Source: Deltaproteobacteria bacterium
GTDB taxonomy: Bacteria > Lernaellota > Lernaellaia > JACKCT01
Assembly (NCBI GenBank): GCA_020633895.1
Contig: JACKCT010000006.1
Coordinates: forward strand, 1 to 64,000
Direction of reading: 5' to 3'
DNA: 64,000 nt
Shown here piece by piece: positions 33,285-42,295 of this stretch. The first letter of the stretch is position 1; each line of letters opens with the position of its first letter. Below the pieces are notes generated by a model, which made no database searches, was not told the DNA's origin, and was given only the letters and a program-made list of their open reading frames with translations. A program made the position numbers and the translations under genes.

Positions 33285-34277
33285 CTAATCCCGCGCCGCC
33301 TTCGAGCCTCTCCCGAACTGAAACAGCGCGTGCCCGACGCCGAATTCGTCATCAACGAAGTGACGCAGGCGGTGGGCCAGCTCGTCCTGTTGGGCCAGGG
33401 ACAGGTCCACGTGCAGGGCGATATAGGCGGTCATGGCGTTGCGCGACGAAGTGATGACCCACACGTGCACGTCGCTGACCGACGCGATCTCGTCAAAGTT
33501 CTCCACTAGACGCGCGCCCAGTTGCGTCGGCTCGATGCCCGCCGGGGCGGCCTCCATCAGCACGCTGACCGCGTCGCGGGTCAGGCCCCAGGCCCAGTAG
33601 AGGATCACCAGGCAGATCAGCACCGAGAGCACCGGGTCGATCCAGTCCCAGCCCTTCCACCAGATCAGGATGGCGCCGCCTACAATCGCCACGGACGAGA
33701 TCGTATCGCCCAGCATGTGAAAGAACGCGCCCCGGAAGTTGATATCGTCTCCGCCGGCTCCGTGGAGCACCCAGGCGGTCACGAGGTTGACGACCAGGCC
33801 GAACACGGCGATGGCGAACATTTCCCCGGCGAGGATGTCGGTGGGGTTTTGCAGCCGCTCGTAGGCCTCGTGGGCGATCAGGCCGGTGATCAGCGCCAGG
33901 GTGACGGCGTTGAACAGGGCGGCGAGGATCTCGACGCGATAAAGGCCGTAGGTGTGCTTGGCCTTGCCCGGCTTGGCGGCGAAATGCATGGCCATCAGGC
34001 TGACAAACAGGGCGGCGGAGTGCGTGAGCATGTGCCCGGCGTCGGAGATGAGCGCCAGGCTGCCGGTGATCACCCCGCCGACGATCTCCACGATCATCGC
34101 GGCCGTGGTGATCACGATGGCGATCTTCAGGCGCTTGCGTTCCTCGGGTCGGTGAGCGTCGAAGTGATGGCCGCCCAGACCGTGACTGTGACCGTGGTGA
34201 TGACCATGGTGATGGCCGTGGTCGTGCCCGCCCGAATGGTCATGGCTGTGGTCGTGATCGTGGTCGTGGTCCGACAT
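33285..34277 (-). CDS. Cation diffusion facilitator (CzcD/ZitB-like) metal exporter
   Basis: 330 residues. The N-terminal 38 residues are almost all His, Asp, Gly and Ser (repeats of DHDH, HSH, GHHH), a metal-binding tail. Six membrane helices follow, with the metal-site motifs HMLTHSAALFVSL in helix 2 and HMLGDTISSVAIV in helix 5 (HxxxD). The soluble C-terminal domain has VSDVHVWVITS and an ALHVDL segment. These proteins exchange Zn2+, Co2+ or Cd2+ for protons to remove excess metal. AGGGGGG lies upstream of the ATG. The HxxxD in both helices favours Zn2+/Cd2+. Confidence 0.92.
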   Translation of the reverse strand: MSDHDHDHDHSHDHSGGHDHGHHHGHHHGHSHGLGGHHFDAHRPEERKRLKIAIVITTAAMIVEIVGGVITGSLALISDAGHMLTHSAALFVSLMAMHFAAKPGKAKHTYGLYRVEILAALFNAVTLALITGLIAHEAYERLQNPTDILAGEMFAIAVFGLVVNLVTAWVLHGAGGDDINFRGAFFHMLGDTISSVAIVGGAILIWWKGWDWIDPVLSVLICLVILYWAWGLTRDAVSVLMEAAPAGIEPTQLGARLVENFDEIASVSDVHVWVITSSRNAMTAYIALHVDLSLAQQDELAHRLRHFVDDEFGVGHALFQFGRGSKAARD

Positions 34278-34405
34278 GGCGCGCGGGCCCCCCTTCGGCC
34301 CCCTGCCTAACGCACCTGAATTGGAAAATCAAGGCATATCAAGTAGTTGCAATGCCGTTGTCATTGCAGTCCCATGGAGAACTGCAACCGCGTTGCGAGG
34401 CGGCC

Positions 34406-36043
34406 TTACTCGGCGCATCCGCAGCATTCGTCGCCGCCGTGGTCCTCGTCCTCGTCGGCGGTGTCGTCCACGGCCGGTTCGTCCTCGTCTTCGCCCTCTT
34501 CCGGCCCGCAGCGATCCGCCTCCTCGACGCACTCCACGCCGTAGTCGCACGGGTTGCCCGCGTATTCGCACACGCCCGCGTTGCACGATCCGGCCCCGAC
34601 GCAGAACCGGGGGTCCAGGCAATCCCGCTCGGATTCGCAGGGGCACAGCACGCGAAACGTCGCCGAGGCGCCGCGGCGGGCGGCGGGGGTTTCGGATTCG
34701 TCGATCGGGTCGAAGACAGCAGCCACCACGGCGCGCAACGGCCCGACGCAGTCTTCAGGTTCGACGGTGGTGAAGGTGAGCGTCACCGTCGCCGTTTCGC
34801 CGACCTCAATGTCACCCAAGGTCGCGGTCAAATCGTCCCAGATCAGGACGCCGTCCTCGGTCGCTGTCGGGGCGACGTCCGCCGAGGCGAGGGCCAGGCG
34901 TGTCGGGTCGTAGTGCGTCGCGGCGGGAAGGGTGGTCCAGGTCGCGGCCTCGTCGTTCGTCACGGAGAGCGTGACGGTGACGCTCTCGCCGCCGGGGACG
35001 CGGGCGTCGTCCAGGCTGGTCGTAACCGACGCGGCACGGTGGTAGTCCCCGCCGCCGACGGTCAGATCGCCGGGGCTCCAATTCTCGTCGGGCACGTCAT
35101 TGCGGCCGATCTCCGGCGTTTCGCCCAAGGCCTCCAAAGTCCGTACCCCCGGCGCGGTGTCGCCGCCGCCGACACTGACGTAAACCACGCCCGCCGCCGG
35201 GTTCACCGCCAGGCCGCGCACCGTCCGATCGCCCGAGTAGGCCAGGGTCCAGAGGTAGTCGTCGGCGAAGGTGTAGCGCGAGACCTGGGGCGTCAGCCCG
35301 CCGGAGGTGGAAAACGCCGTCAGACCTTCCAGCTCGCCGACATAGAGCGTCGCGGCCGTGTCGATCAGGTCGTACGATCCCAACATCTCACCGCCCGATT
35401 CGGCGTAGTACCGCACACTGGCCTGTCCGTCGGCAACGTAGGCGATCGCGGCGTAGGTGAAGACGTCCAAGACGCCTGTGTCCACGTCCGGTTCCAGATC
35501 GAACTTGGGCACGGCTTCGAGGGTCGGCAGGTCAAAGGCCGCCACCAGCGGACCCGTCCCGTCACCCACGTACAGGCGCATCGCCGTTCCGTCCACGTCC
35601 AGGCCGCCCACGTCGCCGGGAAGGCCCGTTTCGAGCACGCCCAGCGGCGCCAGGTCCGAGGTGTCGAAGATGCGCACCGCGCTCGAATCCCGCTCGGCGA
35701 CGAACAGCCGCCCGCCGTCCGAATCCGTGGTCAACGCGGAGGGGAATCCGGTCTCGCTCGTGGCCTCAATATCCACCCGGTCCAACCACACCAGGCGGTC
35801 GCCGACGACGGCGTAGATCAATAAGGGGCTGCTCTCGCCGGGTGCGCCGGTGTCGCCGACGGCGTAGAGCAACGTCGGTTCGGCGGGGGCGTCGGCCAGG
35901 GCAAACGAGGGCACCAGCGCGATGAAAAGAAGGAGAAGAAGACCCGCCGCCGGTCCGTATTCCACGAGAAAACGCCGCCCGGTGAGGCGGCGTCGGTCGC
36001 GTCGATTCGGTTGTCGGAAATTCGCGGAAGACCCGGAACGCAT
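34406..36043 (-). CDS. Secreted beta-propeller/CARDB-like protein with Cys-rich C-terminus
   Basis: 545 residues. A signal peptide (AGLLLLLFIALVPSFALADA) lies after a long basic n-region; a GTG at 35965 would give a more standard signal. Residues about 50-300 contain propeller-like repeats (GRLFVAERDSSAVRIFDT, MRLYVGDGTGPLVAAFD, GVVYVSVGGGD). Residues about 330-450 resemble a DUF11/CARDB beta sandwich (TVTLSVTNDEAATWTTLP). A Cys-rich module (CPCESERDCLDPRFCVG) follows, and the protein ends with an acidic run and CCGCAE. It lies 17 bases after the stop of the small gene at 36061 and is probably co-transcribed with it. Confidence 0.8.
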   Translation of the reverse strand: MRSGSSANFRQPNRRDRRRLTGRRFLVEYGPAAGLLLLLFIALVPSFALADAPAEPTLLYAVGDTGAPGESSPLLIYAVVGDRLVWLDRVDIEATSETGFPSALTTDSDGGRLFVAERDSSAVRIFDTSDLAPLGVLETGLPGDVGGLDVDGTAMRLYVGDGTGPLVAAFDLPTLEAVPKFDLEPDVDTGVLDVFTYAAIAYVADGQASVRYYAESGGEMLGSYDLIDTAATLYVGELEGLTAFSTSGGLTPQVSRYTFADDYLWTLAYSGDRTVRGLAVNPAAGVVYVSVGGGDTAPGVRTLEALGETPEIGRNDVPDENWSPGDLTVGGGDYHRAASVTTSLDDARVPGGESVTVTLSVTNDEAATWTTLPAATHYDPTRLALASADVAPTATEDGVLIWDDLTATLGDIEVGETATVTLTFTTVEPEDCVGPLRAVVAAVFDPIDESETPAARRGASATFRVLCPCESERDCLDPRFCVGAGSCNAGVCEYAGNPCDYGVECVEEADRCGPEEGEDEDEPAVDDTADEDEDHGGDECCGCAE

Positions 36044-36060
36044 CCGTGGGCCTGGGCCGC

Positions 36061-36393
36061 CTAGACGGCTTCGGCGTTCGGACGGTTCTTGATCAGGTCC
36101 TCGAAATAGCTCTTGACCGTCAGCGGGAGCACCGTGGTGCGCTGATAGCGGATGGGTTCGTTGAGGATTTTGAGCTCGAATTCCTTGCCGTTGTCCACGT
36201 CGGCCATCAGGACCGTATGACGGCGGCGCTCGTCGCAGATTTCCTTTTTAAGCGACATGCACGTGCGATAATACGCAAAAAGTTTCCGCCCGAACGGCGT
36301 ATCGAAACGATCGAAGCAGCGGTTCCGGCTGACCCGTTCGGTCTCGTTCAGGTCCAGCAGCTTGCGCAACTCGTCGTGGAGTTTCTCTTCCAT
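36061..36393 (-). CDS. Hypothetical small protein
   Basis: 110 residues, no family recognised. It starts MEEKLHDELRKLLDLNETERVSRNRCFDRFDTPFGRKLFAYYRTCMSLKKEI: amphipathic, charged and probably helical, without signal peptide. The C-terminal half (TVLMADVDNGKEFELKILNEPIRYQRTTVLPLTV) looks like beta strands. A TTG codon directly precedes the ATG. The 277 bases upstream are AT-rich and hold two direct copies of AAAAATCCAAGC near 36600-36630, but no gene. Confidence 0.65.
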   Translation of the reverse strand: MEEKLHDELRKLLDLNETERVSRNRCFDRFDTPFGRKLFAYYRTCMSLKKEICDERRRHTVLMADVDNGKEFELKILNEPIRYQRTTVLPLTVKSYFEDLIKNRPNAEAV

Positions 36394-36670
36394 CAAATAA
36401 CCCCGCTCTTCGGTTCCAGCAATATTCAGTCGATGTTGTAGCGTACCAGAAGGGCCGATTTTCTACAACGCGGAATCCTTACGAGTCAAGCAGAATTTAC
36501 GCTATGCGTCAATAAAATTAACGCAAAGCGTCATATCCCTTCCGGCAAAACAGCGACGCCCGACGGCCTTTTCGGCTCCGTTGAGCGGCGCAAGTCTTTG
36601 CAAAAATCCAAGCAAAAATCCAAGCAAAAAAACCAATCTTTCCCGCTCCCGGTCGGAACGGGCGCCGGTC

Positions 36671-38068
36671 TTAGGCCCCGGCCTCGAACATCATCGGGTA
36701 GACCACCCGCACCGGCCCGTCGCCGTGGTGCGTCGGGAATCGAACCTGCCCGACGATGCGTTGGACCTCCCGGGTGAACTGGGAGTTCCGGATGGTGTCC
36801 TCGGCAATGCGCAGATCCACCACCTCTCCGGCGGGCGTGACATTGAATTCTACCACAATTCGTCCCGACTGGCCCTGCACCGTGCGCGAATACTGGTGAC
36901 GCAGTCGCGGGAGGGCGTCCTTCATCACCATAACGACCACCTCGTTGTCCAAATAGTCGGGGGCGTCGGGGAATTTCAGGCTGGCCGAGCTGGCGATCAC
37001 GTGGCGTGTCGCCGCCTTTTCGGGCAGATCGAAACTCAGGCGCGAGGCGGTCGTGGAGGCCGGGGCGAGCTGGAGGCCCGAGTCGGCGCGGGGTGCGTCG
37101 GTGGCGGTTTCGTTGCTGACGCGCGAGGCGTTCCATGAGGAATGGGACTCGGCGAGCATGGTCCGCACCGCGCTGACGTCCATGGTCGGCAGGTCGTCGG
37201 CCACCGGGCCGCCGGCGGCATGGGCGCTGCGCATCCAGCCGTCGTTCTGGGGCTTGAGCAAAAGGCGGCGGGAGTTCGTGATGTCCGGATAGAGGCTGCC
37301 GAACCCGGAGTAATAGTCGGCCAGGGCCGGGATGGAATCCCAGGTGGTCGGCAGGCGCCAATAGTCGCCGCCCCGCTCGTGGGCCACGCGATAGCCGGTG
37401 CGTCCGACGGCGGGTCGGGGTTTGCCGCCGAAGGCCCGGTATTCGATCAGCGCCAGTACGTCGGCCGCGTCGTTGAAGGCCACGTGGTAACACGCGCCCA
37501 GGGCGGCGGACTGTTCGCGGCGGTCATGGCGACCGGACAGGCCCCGACTGAGCAACAGCTTTTTGTCGGCCAACGCGCGCTGCGTCAGTTCCAGGCGGCG
37601 GGCCAGGGTGGGCACCGCGTCGTAGCCGTCGAATTCGGCGACATAGCACGTCTGGGATTCGTCCACCCGCCGCTGCATGACGACCGAGTGGCCCGGCGAG
37701 GAGGCCTGCATGGTCAGGTAGAGCGTGTCGATGATCGCCTTGACGCGCACCGAGTCAGTGGCCCGGTCCGATTGGAGGATCTTCACGGCCACGTTGAGCG
37801 ACCCGTCCGGGTCGTCCAGGGTGGGCTGGTCCTTGGCGTTGGCCAGGTGCCGTTCCCAAACATCGCGGTTTTTGAGCATCAGGTCGGCGACGTGCCTCGG
37901 AGCGACGGCCATCACGTCCTCCAGGACGGTCAGCATCGCCTCGTCCGACCAGGGCATCGCCGGGGACGCCGGCGCCAGAATCACGGCGACGACCAGCAGC
38001 GACAACAGCGTGCGACGAAAGGCGGGGGAACTCGAAGTTCGAGGAATACGTCGGTTTTTCAGTGACAT
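36671..38068 (-). CDS. Exported protein with AgmX/PglI-type (TonB-like) C-terminal domain
   Basis: 465 residues. A signal peptide (LLSLLVVAVILAPASPAMP) begins about 15 residues after the ATG at 38068, which has GGAAGGA upstream. The middle (residues 40-340) is a helical region of unknown type. The last 90 residues match the AgmX/PglI C-terminal domain: LRHQYSRTVQGQSGRIVVEFNVTPAGEVVDL, then NSQFTREVQRIVGQVRFPTHHGDGPVRVVYPMMF. This domain, related to TonB, occurs in myxobacterial gliding and surface complexes. The conserved Cys in that domain is replaced here. Role inferred only as an envelope protein. Confidence 0.8.
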   Translation of the reverse strand: MSLKNRRIPRTSSSPAFRRTLLSLLVVAVILAPASPAMPWSDEAMLTVLEDVMAVAPRHVADLMLKNRDVWERHLANAKDQPTLDDPDGSLNVAVKILQSDRATDSVRVKAIIDTLYLTMQASSPGHSVVMQRRVDESQTCYVAEFDGYDAVPTLARRLELTQRALADKKLLLSRGLSGRHDRREQSAALGACYHVAFNDAADVLALIEYRAFGGKPRPAVGRTGYRVAHERGGDYWRLPTTWDSIPALADYYSGFGSLYPDITNSRRLLLKPQNDGWMRSAHAAGGPVADDLPTMDVSAVRTMLAESHSSWNASRVSNETATDAPRADSGLQLAPASTTASRLSFDLPEKAATRHVIASSASLKFPDAPDYLDNEVVVMVMKDALPRLRHQYSRTVQGQSGRIVVEFNVTPAGEVVDLRIAEDTIRNSQFTREVQRIVGQVRFPTHHGDGPVRVVYPMMFEAGA

Positions 38069-38235
38069 GGGGCGTCGTCCTTCCCTGGAAAATGCCCACG
38101 TCCGCGTCTCGGACGAGGCTCGACCCATGTCTTGTTTTCGGTTGAACGGCTCGAATTCTGAACAGGATTTCAAAGGCGACGGACAACGCGCCGTTTGGAC
38201 AGCGTTCCGCCGTCTTTAGGAGAACTCTACGGGGT

Positions 38236-38269
38236 AAAAAAACGACCGGGGCTCGTGGGAGCCCCGGTC
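38236..38269 (-). terminator. Rho-independent terminator after the penicillin acylase-like gene
   Basis: On the minus strand GACCGGGGCTC pairs perfectly with GAGCCCCGGTC across a four-base loop and is followed by TTTTTTT. It is 28 bases past the stop codon at 38297. Confidence 0.88.
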
Positions 38270-38296
38270 GCGCGGTTCGCGAATGCGGGAAACGAG

Positions 38297-41122
38297 TTAT
38301 TTGACGGGCGAGAAGGAGTACATCTCCACCGCCGCGTCCAAGACCTTTTGCACCGTGTTGGGCATCTCGTAATAGTCGCCGGCCAGCCAGAGTTGGAGCA
38401 GGTCGTCGGCATGCTCGCCGTCGGAGACCTGGACCTGTCCGCCGGGCAGGTTGGTGAAGGTGCGGATCTGCCCGCTGTCGAACTCATTGACCAGACGCAC
38501 GCTCGGGCCGCTGCCCACGTCGAAGGCGTAGTCGCCGTCGCTGTAGCGGGCGACATTGGGCGTGTAGGGGCTGCCTTCGCGGGCGTAGGTGCCCAGGTTG
38601 AGCGACGGCTCGAACAGATGCTCGATGACCAGCTCGTGAATGCGGCCCCAGTACCACTCGTCCATGTCGGCGCCGTCAAATTCGGGGAATTCGGAGGCGT
38701 TTTTCAAGTCGGCCACGGCGTCGTTCATCGCCCGGTTGATGATGGTGCGCGGGGTCTGCGTTCCGCCGGTGTCGGTGTCGTCCCAGAACGGATCGCCCTC
38801 GTCGAGCACGATGCGACGGACGGCTACGTCGCCCGAACTCATGCCCCAACGCAACGACTCGCCCTCGTCGTCGAACTCGTCGCCGTAGATCTCGCCTTTG
38901 AGATTCTTCACGAAGACCGAGAAGATCGTGGCGGCCACGGCGCGTTCCCGCGTGTCCGCGTCCGTCGAGGCCGGGCTATCCAGCGCGAAGCCGGACAGGC
39001 CGGTGGGGAACTGGAAGTCCCAGTCGTTCAGATACGCCAGCGCCGCCTGGGCGTCCGTCGAAAAACCCGTGACCAGGTCGCTGTCCAGAATGTCGAGCAC
39101 GCCGGTCAACACGTCCCGGGCGTAGTTGCCCTGAACGTCCAGTTGGATGGACTGCATGTCCTCGTGGGTGAAAGGAGTCCCGGCGTCGAGCAGTTCGTTG
39201 ACGCGCTCCTCGATGCGCTGGGCCCGATAGCCGATCGCCCGGTCCCAATGCCAGTAGCGATCGCCGTCGGTCGGGTCGTCGGATTGCAGGGTGCCGTTGA
39301 TGTCGTTGTTGGCGGTCACGACCCAGCCGCGCTCCGGGTTCTTGAGCTTGGGCATGTCCGCGGCCGGGACGCACGGCGTGGTCTCGTCCCACTCGGCGCT
39401 GCCGTCACCGGGCAGAACCAGCCAGGGGTTGTAGGTCTTCACCCAGGAGCCGCGATTGGGAACGCACGCATTGGGGAAGTAGCCGATGTTGCCGGCGGTG
39501 TCCTGGAAGACGAAGTTCTGGGCGCCGACGCGGAATTTGTCGATGGCGGCGAACATATCGTCCACGTCCTGGGCCAGGTTGAAACCGAGGAAGGTGCCGA
39601 TCTCGTTGGAGGGATCGTGGCCGGTCCAGCGGAAGGACAGGGCGGTCTTGTTCCCGCAGTCGATGGTCTCGGGCAGGATCGGGCCATGGTGCGGCACGAA
39701 GAACGCCGCCTTGTTCGTCGAACCGATGCGCGAGGCGATCTTCAGCGTCTTCTTGATGACGTTGACGTCGCCGCCCTTGAATTTGACCTTCGTGGGCTCG
39801 TTGCTGCCGTTGCAGGTGATTTCCTCGGCGTAGACGTCGACGACGTCATATCCGGCCACCGTCTCGCCCCAGGCCACGTTTTCGTTGGCGCCGGCGACCA
39901 CGCCGGGGGTGCCGGGGAACGACGCGCCCCAGGAGCGGATGTCGCCGTCGTCGGTGAGGGCCTTGGTGTCGATGTACAGATAGTTCCACACGGACGGGTA
40001 GACCAGGGACAGGTGGGGGTCGTTGGCGACGAAGCCCACGCCGTCATTCAGATCGGGCGAGATCACCCAGTTGTTGGACGCCTCCCGATCCCGCGCGAAA
40101 GGCACCAGCTTGGGCAGGCGCTCCTGGGCGGCCAGGTAGTCGCGCAGGCCGTGGTAGCCCTTGGGCAGGAACTGTTCGGGCGAAATCGTGTGACCGCCGG
40201 CGGCCGCGCCGGATTTCGCCAGGTCGTCGAAGCCCGGTTCGCCGTCCTTGATGATCGTCGTGTCGGTGGCCATGGCCCGGGTGAAGAAGTCGGCGTACAG
40301 GCTCGGATTGCCGGCCAGGCGTTCTTTCCAGTCGGTCAGGCTGATCTCGGCGTCGCGGGTGCCGGACAGATCCCAGGTCTGATAGCGGGCGAAGGCGATG
40401 GTGTCGCGGGTCGTCCAGTCGGCGACCTTGCTGGGTTTGACCAGAGCCACGTCGTAGGAAGGATCCCAGCCGGTCAGGGTATCGGCCTCTTCCTCGGCCC
40501 GCTTCTCGGCCAGCCAGGCGTTCACGCCCTCGGCGAGGCCCTCGAGAAGCTCCTTGGTGTCCGCGTCCAGGCTGTCGACGATCAGGTCGAGCACCGAATC
40601 GCCGTTGCCGTTCATGTAGATGAGGCGATTGGAGTAGTCGTAATCGATCAGGGGCGCCTTGTTGGAGCCGATGCCCAGGTATTCGCCCAGGGTGCCTTGG
40701 GGGAGTTTGCGCAGGAAGTCCATCTGGAAAAAGCGCTGCTCGGCCATCACATAGCCCAGCACCCGCGCCAGGTCCGCCCGGCTTTCGGCGAAGACATACG
40801 GGATTTTGTACTGGTCATAGGCGACACGCACCTCGGAGTCCAGCGTGGGCAGGTTGACCGTCCGGTCGACCGGGAAGTCGAGGACCGCCGCCCGCTCGTC
40901 AAAGGTGTCGTCGTCGCCGGTGTCGTCATCGGACGTATCGTCGTCATCGTCGTCGTCCGACGTGTCGTCATCGTCGTCATCCAGGCATTCGTCGCCCGAG
41001 CACGGCGTGGCGTCGTCATCATCATCGTCGTCATCGTCGCCGCCGCAGCCGGTAAGGCCGAGCACGGCGAACGCGCCGATGAAGAAAAGCGCAAGAACGC
41101 AGGTCAACCATCGAGCTGGCAT
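38297..41122 (-). CDS. Penicillin acylase-family (S45) Ntn-hydrolase lipoprotein
   Basis: 941 residues. The lipobox LTGC (Cys26) is followed by about 60 residues of Asp runs with DDDT units. The rest is a penicillin amidase-like precursor, normally cut into alpha and beta chains with a new N-terminal Ser as nucleophile. The likely junction is Ser349 in REASNNWVISP; most relatives have Gly before this Ser, here it is Ala. Family members hydrolyse acyl amides such as beta-lactams, acyl-homoserine lactones or cyclic lipopeptides. Substrate unknown. GGGGGGA precedes the ATG. Surface exposure on an Asp spacer is inferred from the N-terminus. Confidence 0.88.
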   Translation of the reverse strand: MPARWLTCVLALFFIGAFAVLGLTGCGGDDDDDDDDDATPCSGDECLDDDDDDTSDDDDDDDTSDDDTGDDDTFDERAAVLDFPVDRTVNLPTLDSEVRVAYDQYKIPYVFAESRADLARVLGYVMAEQRFFQMDFLRKLPQGTLGEYLGIGSNKAPLIDYDYSNRLIYMNGNGDSVLDLIVDSLDADTKELLEGLAEGVNAWLAEKRAEEEADTLTGWDPSYDVALVKPSKVADWTTRDTIAFARYQTWDLSGTRDAEISLTDWKERLAGNPSLYADFFTRAMATDTTIIKDGEPGFDDLAKSGAAAGGHTISPEQFLPKGYHGLRDYLAAQERLPKLVPFARDREASNNWVISPDLNDGVGFVANDPHLSLVYPSVWNYLYIDTKALTDDGDIRSWGASFPGTPGVVAGANENVAWGETVAGYDVVDVYAEEITCNGSNEPTKVKFKGGDVNVIKKTLKIASRIGSTNKAAFFVPHHGPILPETIDCGNKTALSFRWTGHDPSNEIGTFLGFNLAQDVDDMFAAIDKFRVGAQNFVFQDTAGNIGYFPNACVPNRGSWVKTYNPWLVLPGDGSAEWDETTPCVPAADMPKLKNPERGWVVTANNDINGTLQSDDPTDGDRYWHWDRAIGYRAQRIEERVNELLDAGTPFTHEDMQSIQLDVQGNYARDVLTGVLDILDSDLVTGFSTDAQAALAYLNDWDFQFPTGLSGFALDSPASTDADTRERAVAATIFSVFVKNLKGEIYGDEFDDEGESLRWGMSSGDVAVRRIVLDEGDPFWDDTDTGGTQTPRTIINRAMNDAVADLKNASEFPEFDGADMDEWYWGRIHELVIEHLFEPSLNLGTYAREGSPYTPNVARYSDGDYAFDVGSGPSVRLVNEFDSGQIRTFTNLPGGQVQVSDGEHADDLLQLWLAGDYYEMPNTVQKVLDAAVEMYSFSPVK

Positions 41123-41371
41123 GGGAGTCCCCCCGGAAAGGAATGGGTCAAATTGTCATCTGAATCAATTTATACCAGACCCGACGGTCCGAAGGAAATC
41201 GTTTGTCGCCCCCATGGCGCCGACGAGGCCTTTGCGTGAGGCCCATTGGTCGGGAAGGGCCGTTTCCCCGGCTTTTGAGGAACACTTTCATTCCCGCGGC
41301 AACGACGTTGACAAATTTGCGGGCAATCCGTTAGAAAGCAGCCCTTCGAGGCGCCGAGATGGGCGCCTTGC

Positions 41372-41444
41372 GTCCCCATCGTCTAGTGGCCTAGGACGTC
41401 GGCCTTTCACGCCGGTAACGCGGGTTCGAACCCCGCTGGGGACG
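41372..41444 (+). tRNA. tRNA-Glu (UUC)
   Basis: A complete cloverleaf: acceptor GTCCCCA (41372-41378) pairs with TGGGGAC (41437-41443). The anticodon loop CTTTCAC gives TTC, and the T arm is GCGGGTTCGAACCCCGC. The sequence closely resembles bacterial tRNA-Glu. The 3' CCA is not encoded. A terminator follows at 41459. The rest of the 393-base gap (41123-41515) contains no gene I can support. Confidence 0.96.
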
Positions 41445-41458
41445 TTGAGTGATTTCGT

Positions 41459-41490
41459 AACCCGTCGCCGACGCGCGACGGGTTTCTTTT
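41459..41490 (+). terminator. Rho-independent terminator of tRNA-Glu
   Basis: AACCCGTCG pairs with CGACGGGTT across an eight-base loop, followed by TCTTTTT. Placed 15 bases after the tRNA. Confidence 0.85.
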
Positions 41491-41515
41491 TGGCCCCGGA
41501 CCTTGGGCAGAGCGA

Positions 41516-41935
41516 TTAGCCGTCGGCGCCGCACACGCTGGAAAAGCAGTCGTTACTAGGGATGTCTCCCGCGTCGCAGCCCCACTCGTTTACGCACTCC
41601 AGCGCGCACGATGAACCGATCACGCTACACGTCTGGTTGGGCGTCAGAGGCGAGCCGTCGCCGTCGTCGTGCCAAACGATGCCGCACCCCTCGTCGGCCG
41701 CGTACCAGGTCATCGCCTCGACGCATGCCTCGAACGGCGGCCCTCTCTCGGTATCGTCGTCGGCCGTGTCGTCGTCCACGGTGTCGTCGTCAACCGCGTC
41801 GTCGTCACCGGTATCGTCGTCCGCGAGATCGTCGTCCGAGGCGTCGTCGTCATCGTCGTCGTCCCCGCAGGCGCCGTTCAACGATAAGAGCCCGAAGACA
41901 AGAAGAAAAACCAAAACAATCCACGATCGACGCAT
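41516..41935 (-). CDS. Small poly-Asp lipoprotein with Cys-rich C-terminus
   Basis: 139 residues. Signal peptide WIVLVFLLVFGLLSLNGAC with lipobox NGAC. The next 40 residues are Asp runs broken into DDDT, DDDA and DDDL units. The C-terminal 75 residues hold eight or nine Cys (CVEAM, GCGIVW, TCSVI, CALECVNEWGC, DCFSSVC), suggesting a small disulphide-bonded domain outside the cell. No family recognised. It converges with the tRNA-Glu gene. Confidence 0.8.
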   Translation of the reverse strand: MRRSWIVLVFLLVFGLLSLNGACGDDDDDDDASDDDLADDDTGDDDAVDDDTVDDDTADDDTERGPPFEACVEAMTWYAADEGCGIVWHDDGDGSPLTPNQTCSVIGSSCALECVNEWGCDAGDIPSNDCFSSVCGADG

Positions 41936-42295
41936 CGATCACCTCCCATGCAAGCCGATTTTGGCTGGAGAGCCGCTTTTCGACAGAAATTCCACATTAA
42001 ACACAGGAAACACAAGCGCCATGAAATTATGCCAAGGCGTAAAAGCCACAGGATCCAAATTTTCTCCTTGAGTTTTCGGCTCACCCTGCCGATCTAAGCA
42101 ATTGGATATCCTGTGGAAGGTGTCCGCCGGGGATCGCTGTGAAAATAAGTCGTCAAAAATCAGTGCTTTTCGTCATGCGTGTGGTAAAGTATCCACAGAC
42201 GAAGGGCAATTTTTCATCATGAAACCGTCCACCGGTTTTCGCGGGGAGGAGTCTGGGCGCGGATCGATCGTGGTCCCGCGCTTGGTGACGGGAAT

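Noticed and set aside
36595-36635. Direct repeats AAAAATCCAAGC as an attachment site or origin
   Set aside because: Only two short copies and no integrase or replication gene nearby.
38195-41239. Long open frame on the plus strand opposite the penicillin acylase-like gene
   Set aside because: It is a codon-position shadow. The minus-strand protein has a signal peptide, lipobox and family motifs, while the plus-strand translation is Val/Gly/Asp repetitive with no recognisable domain.
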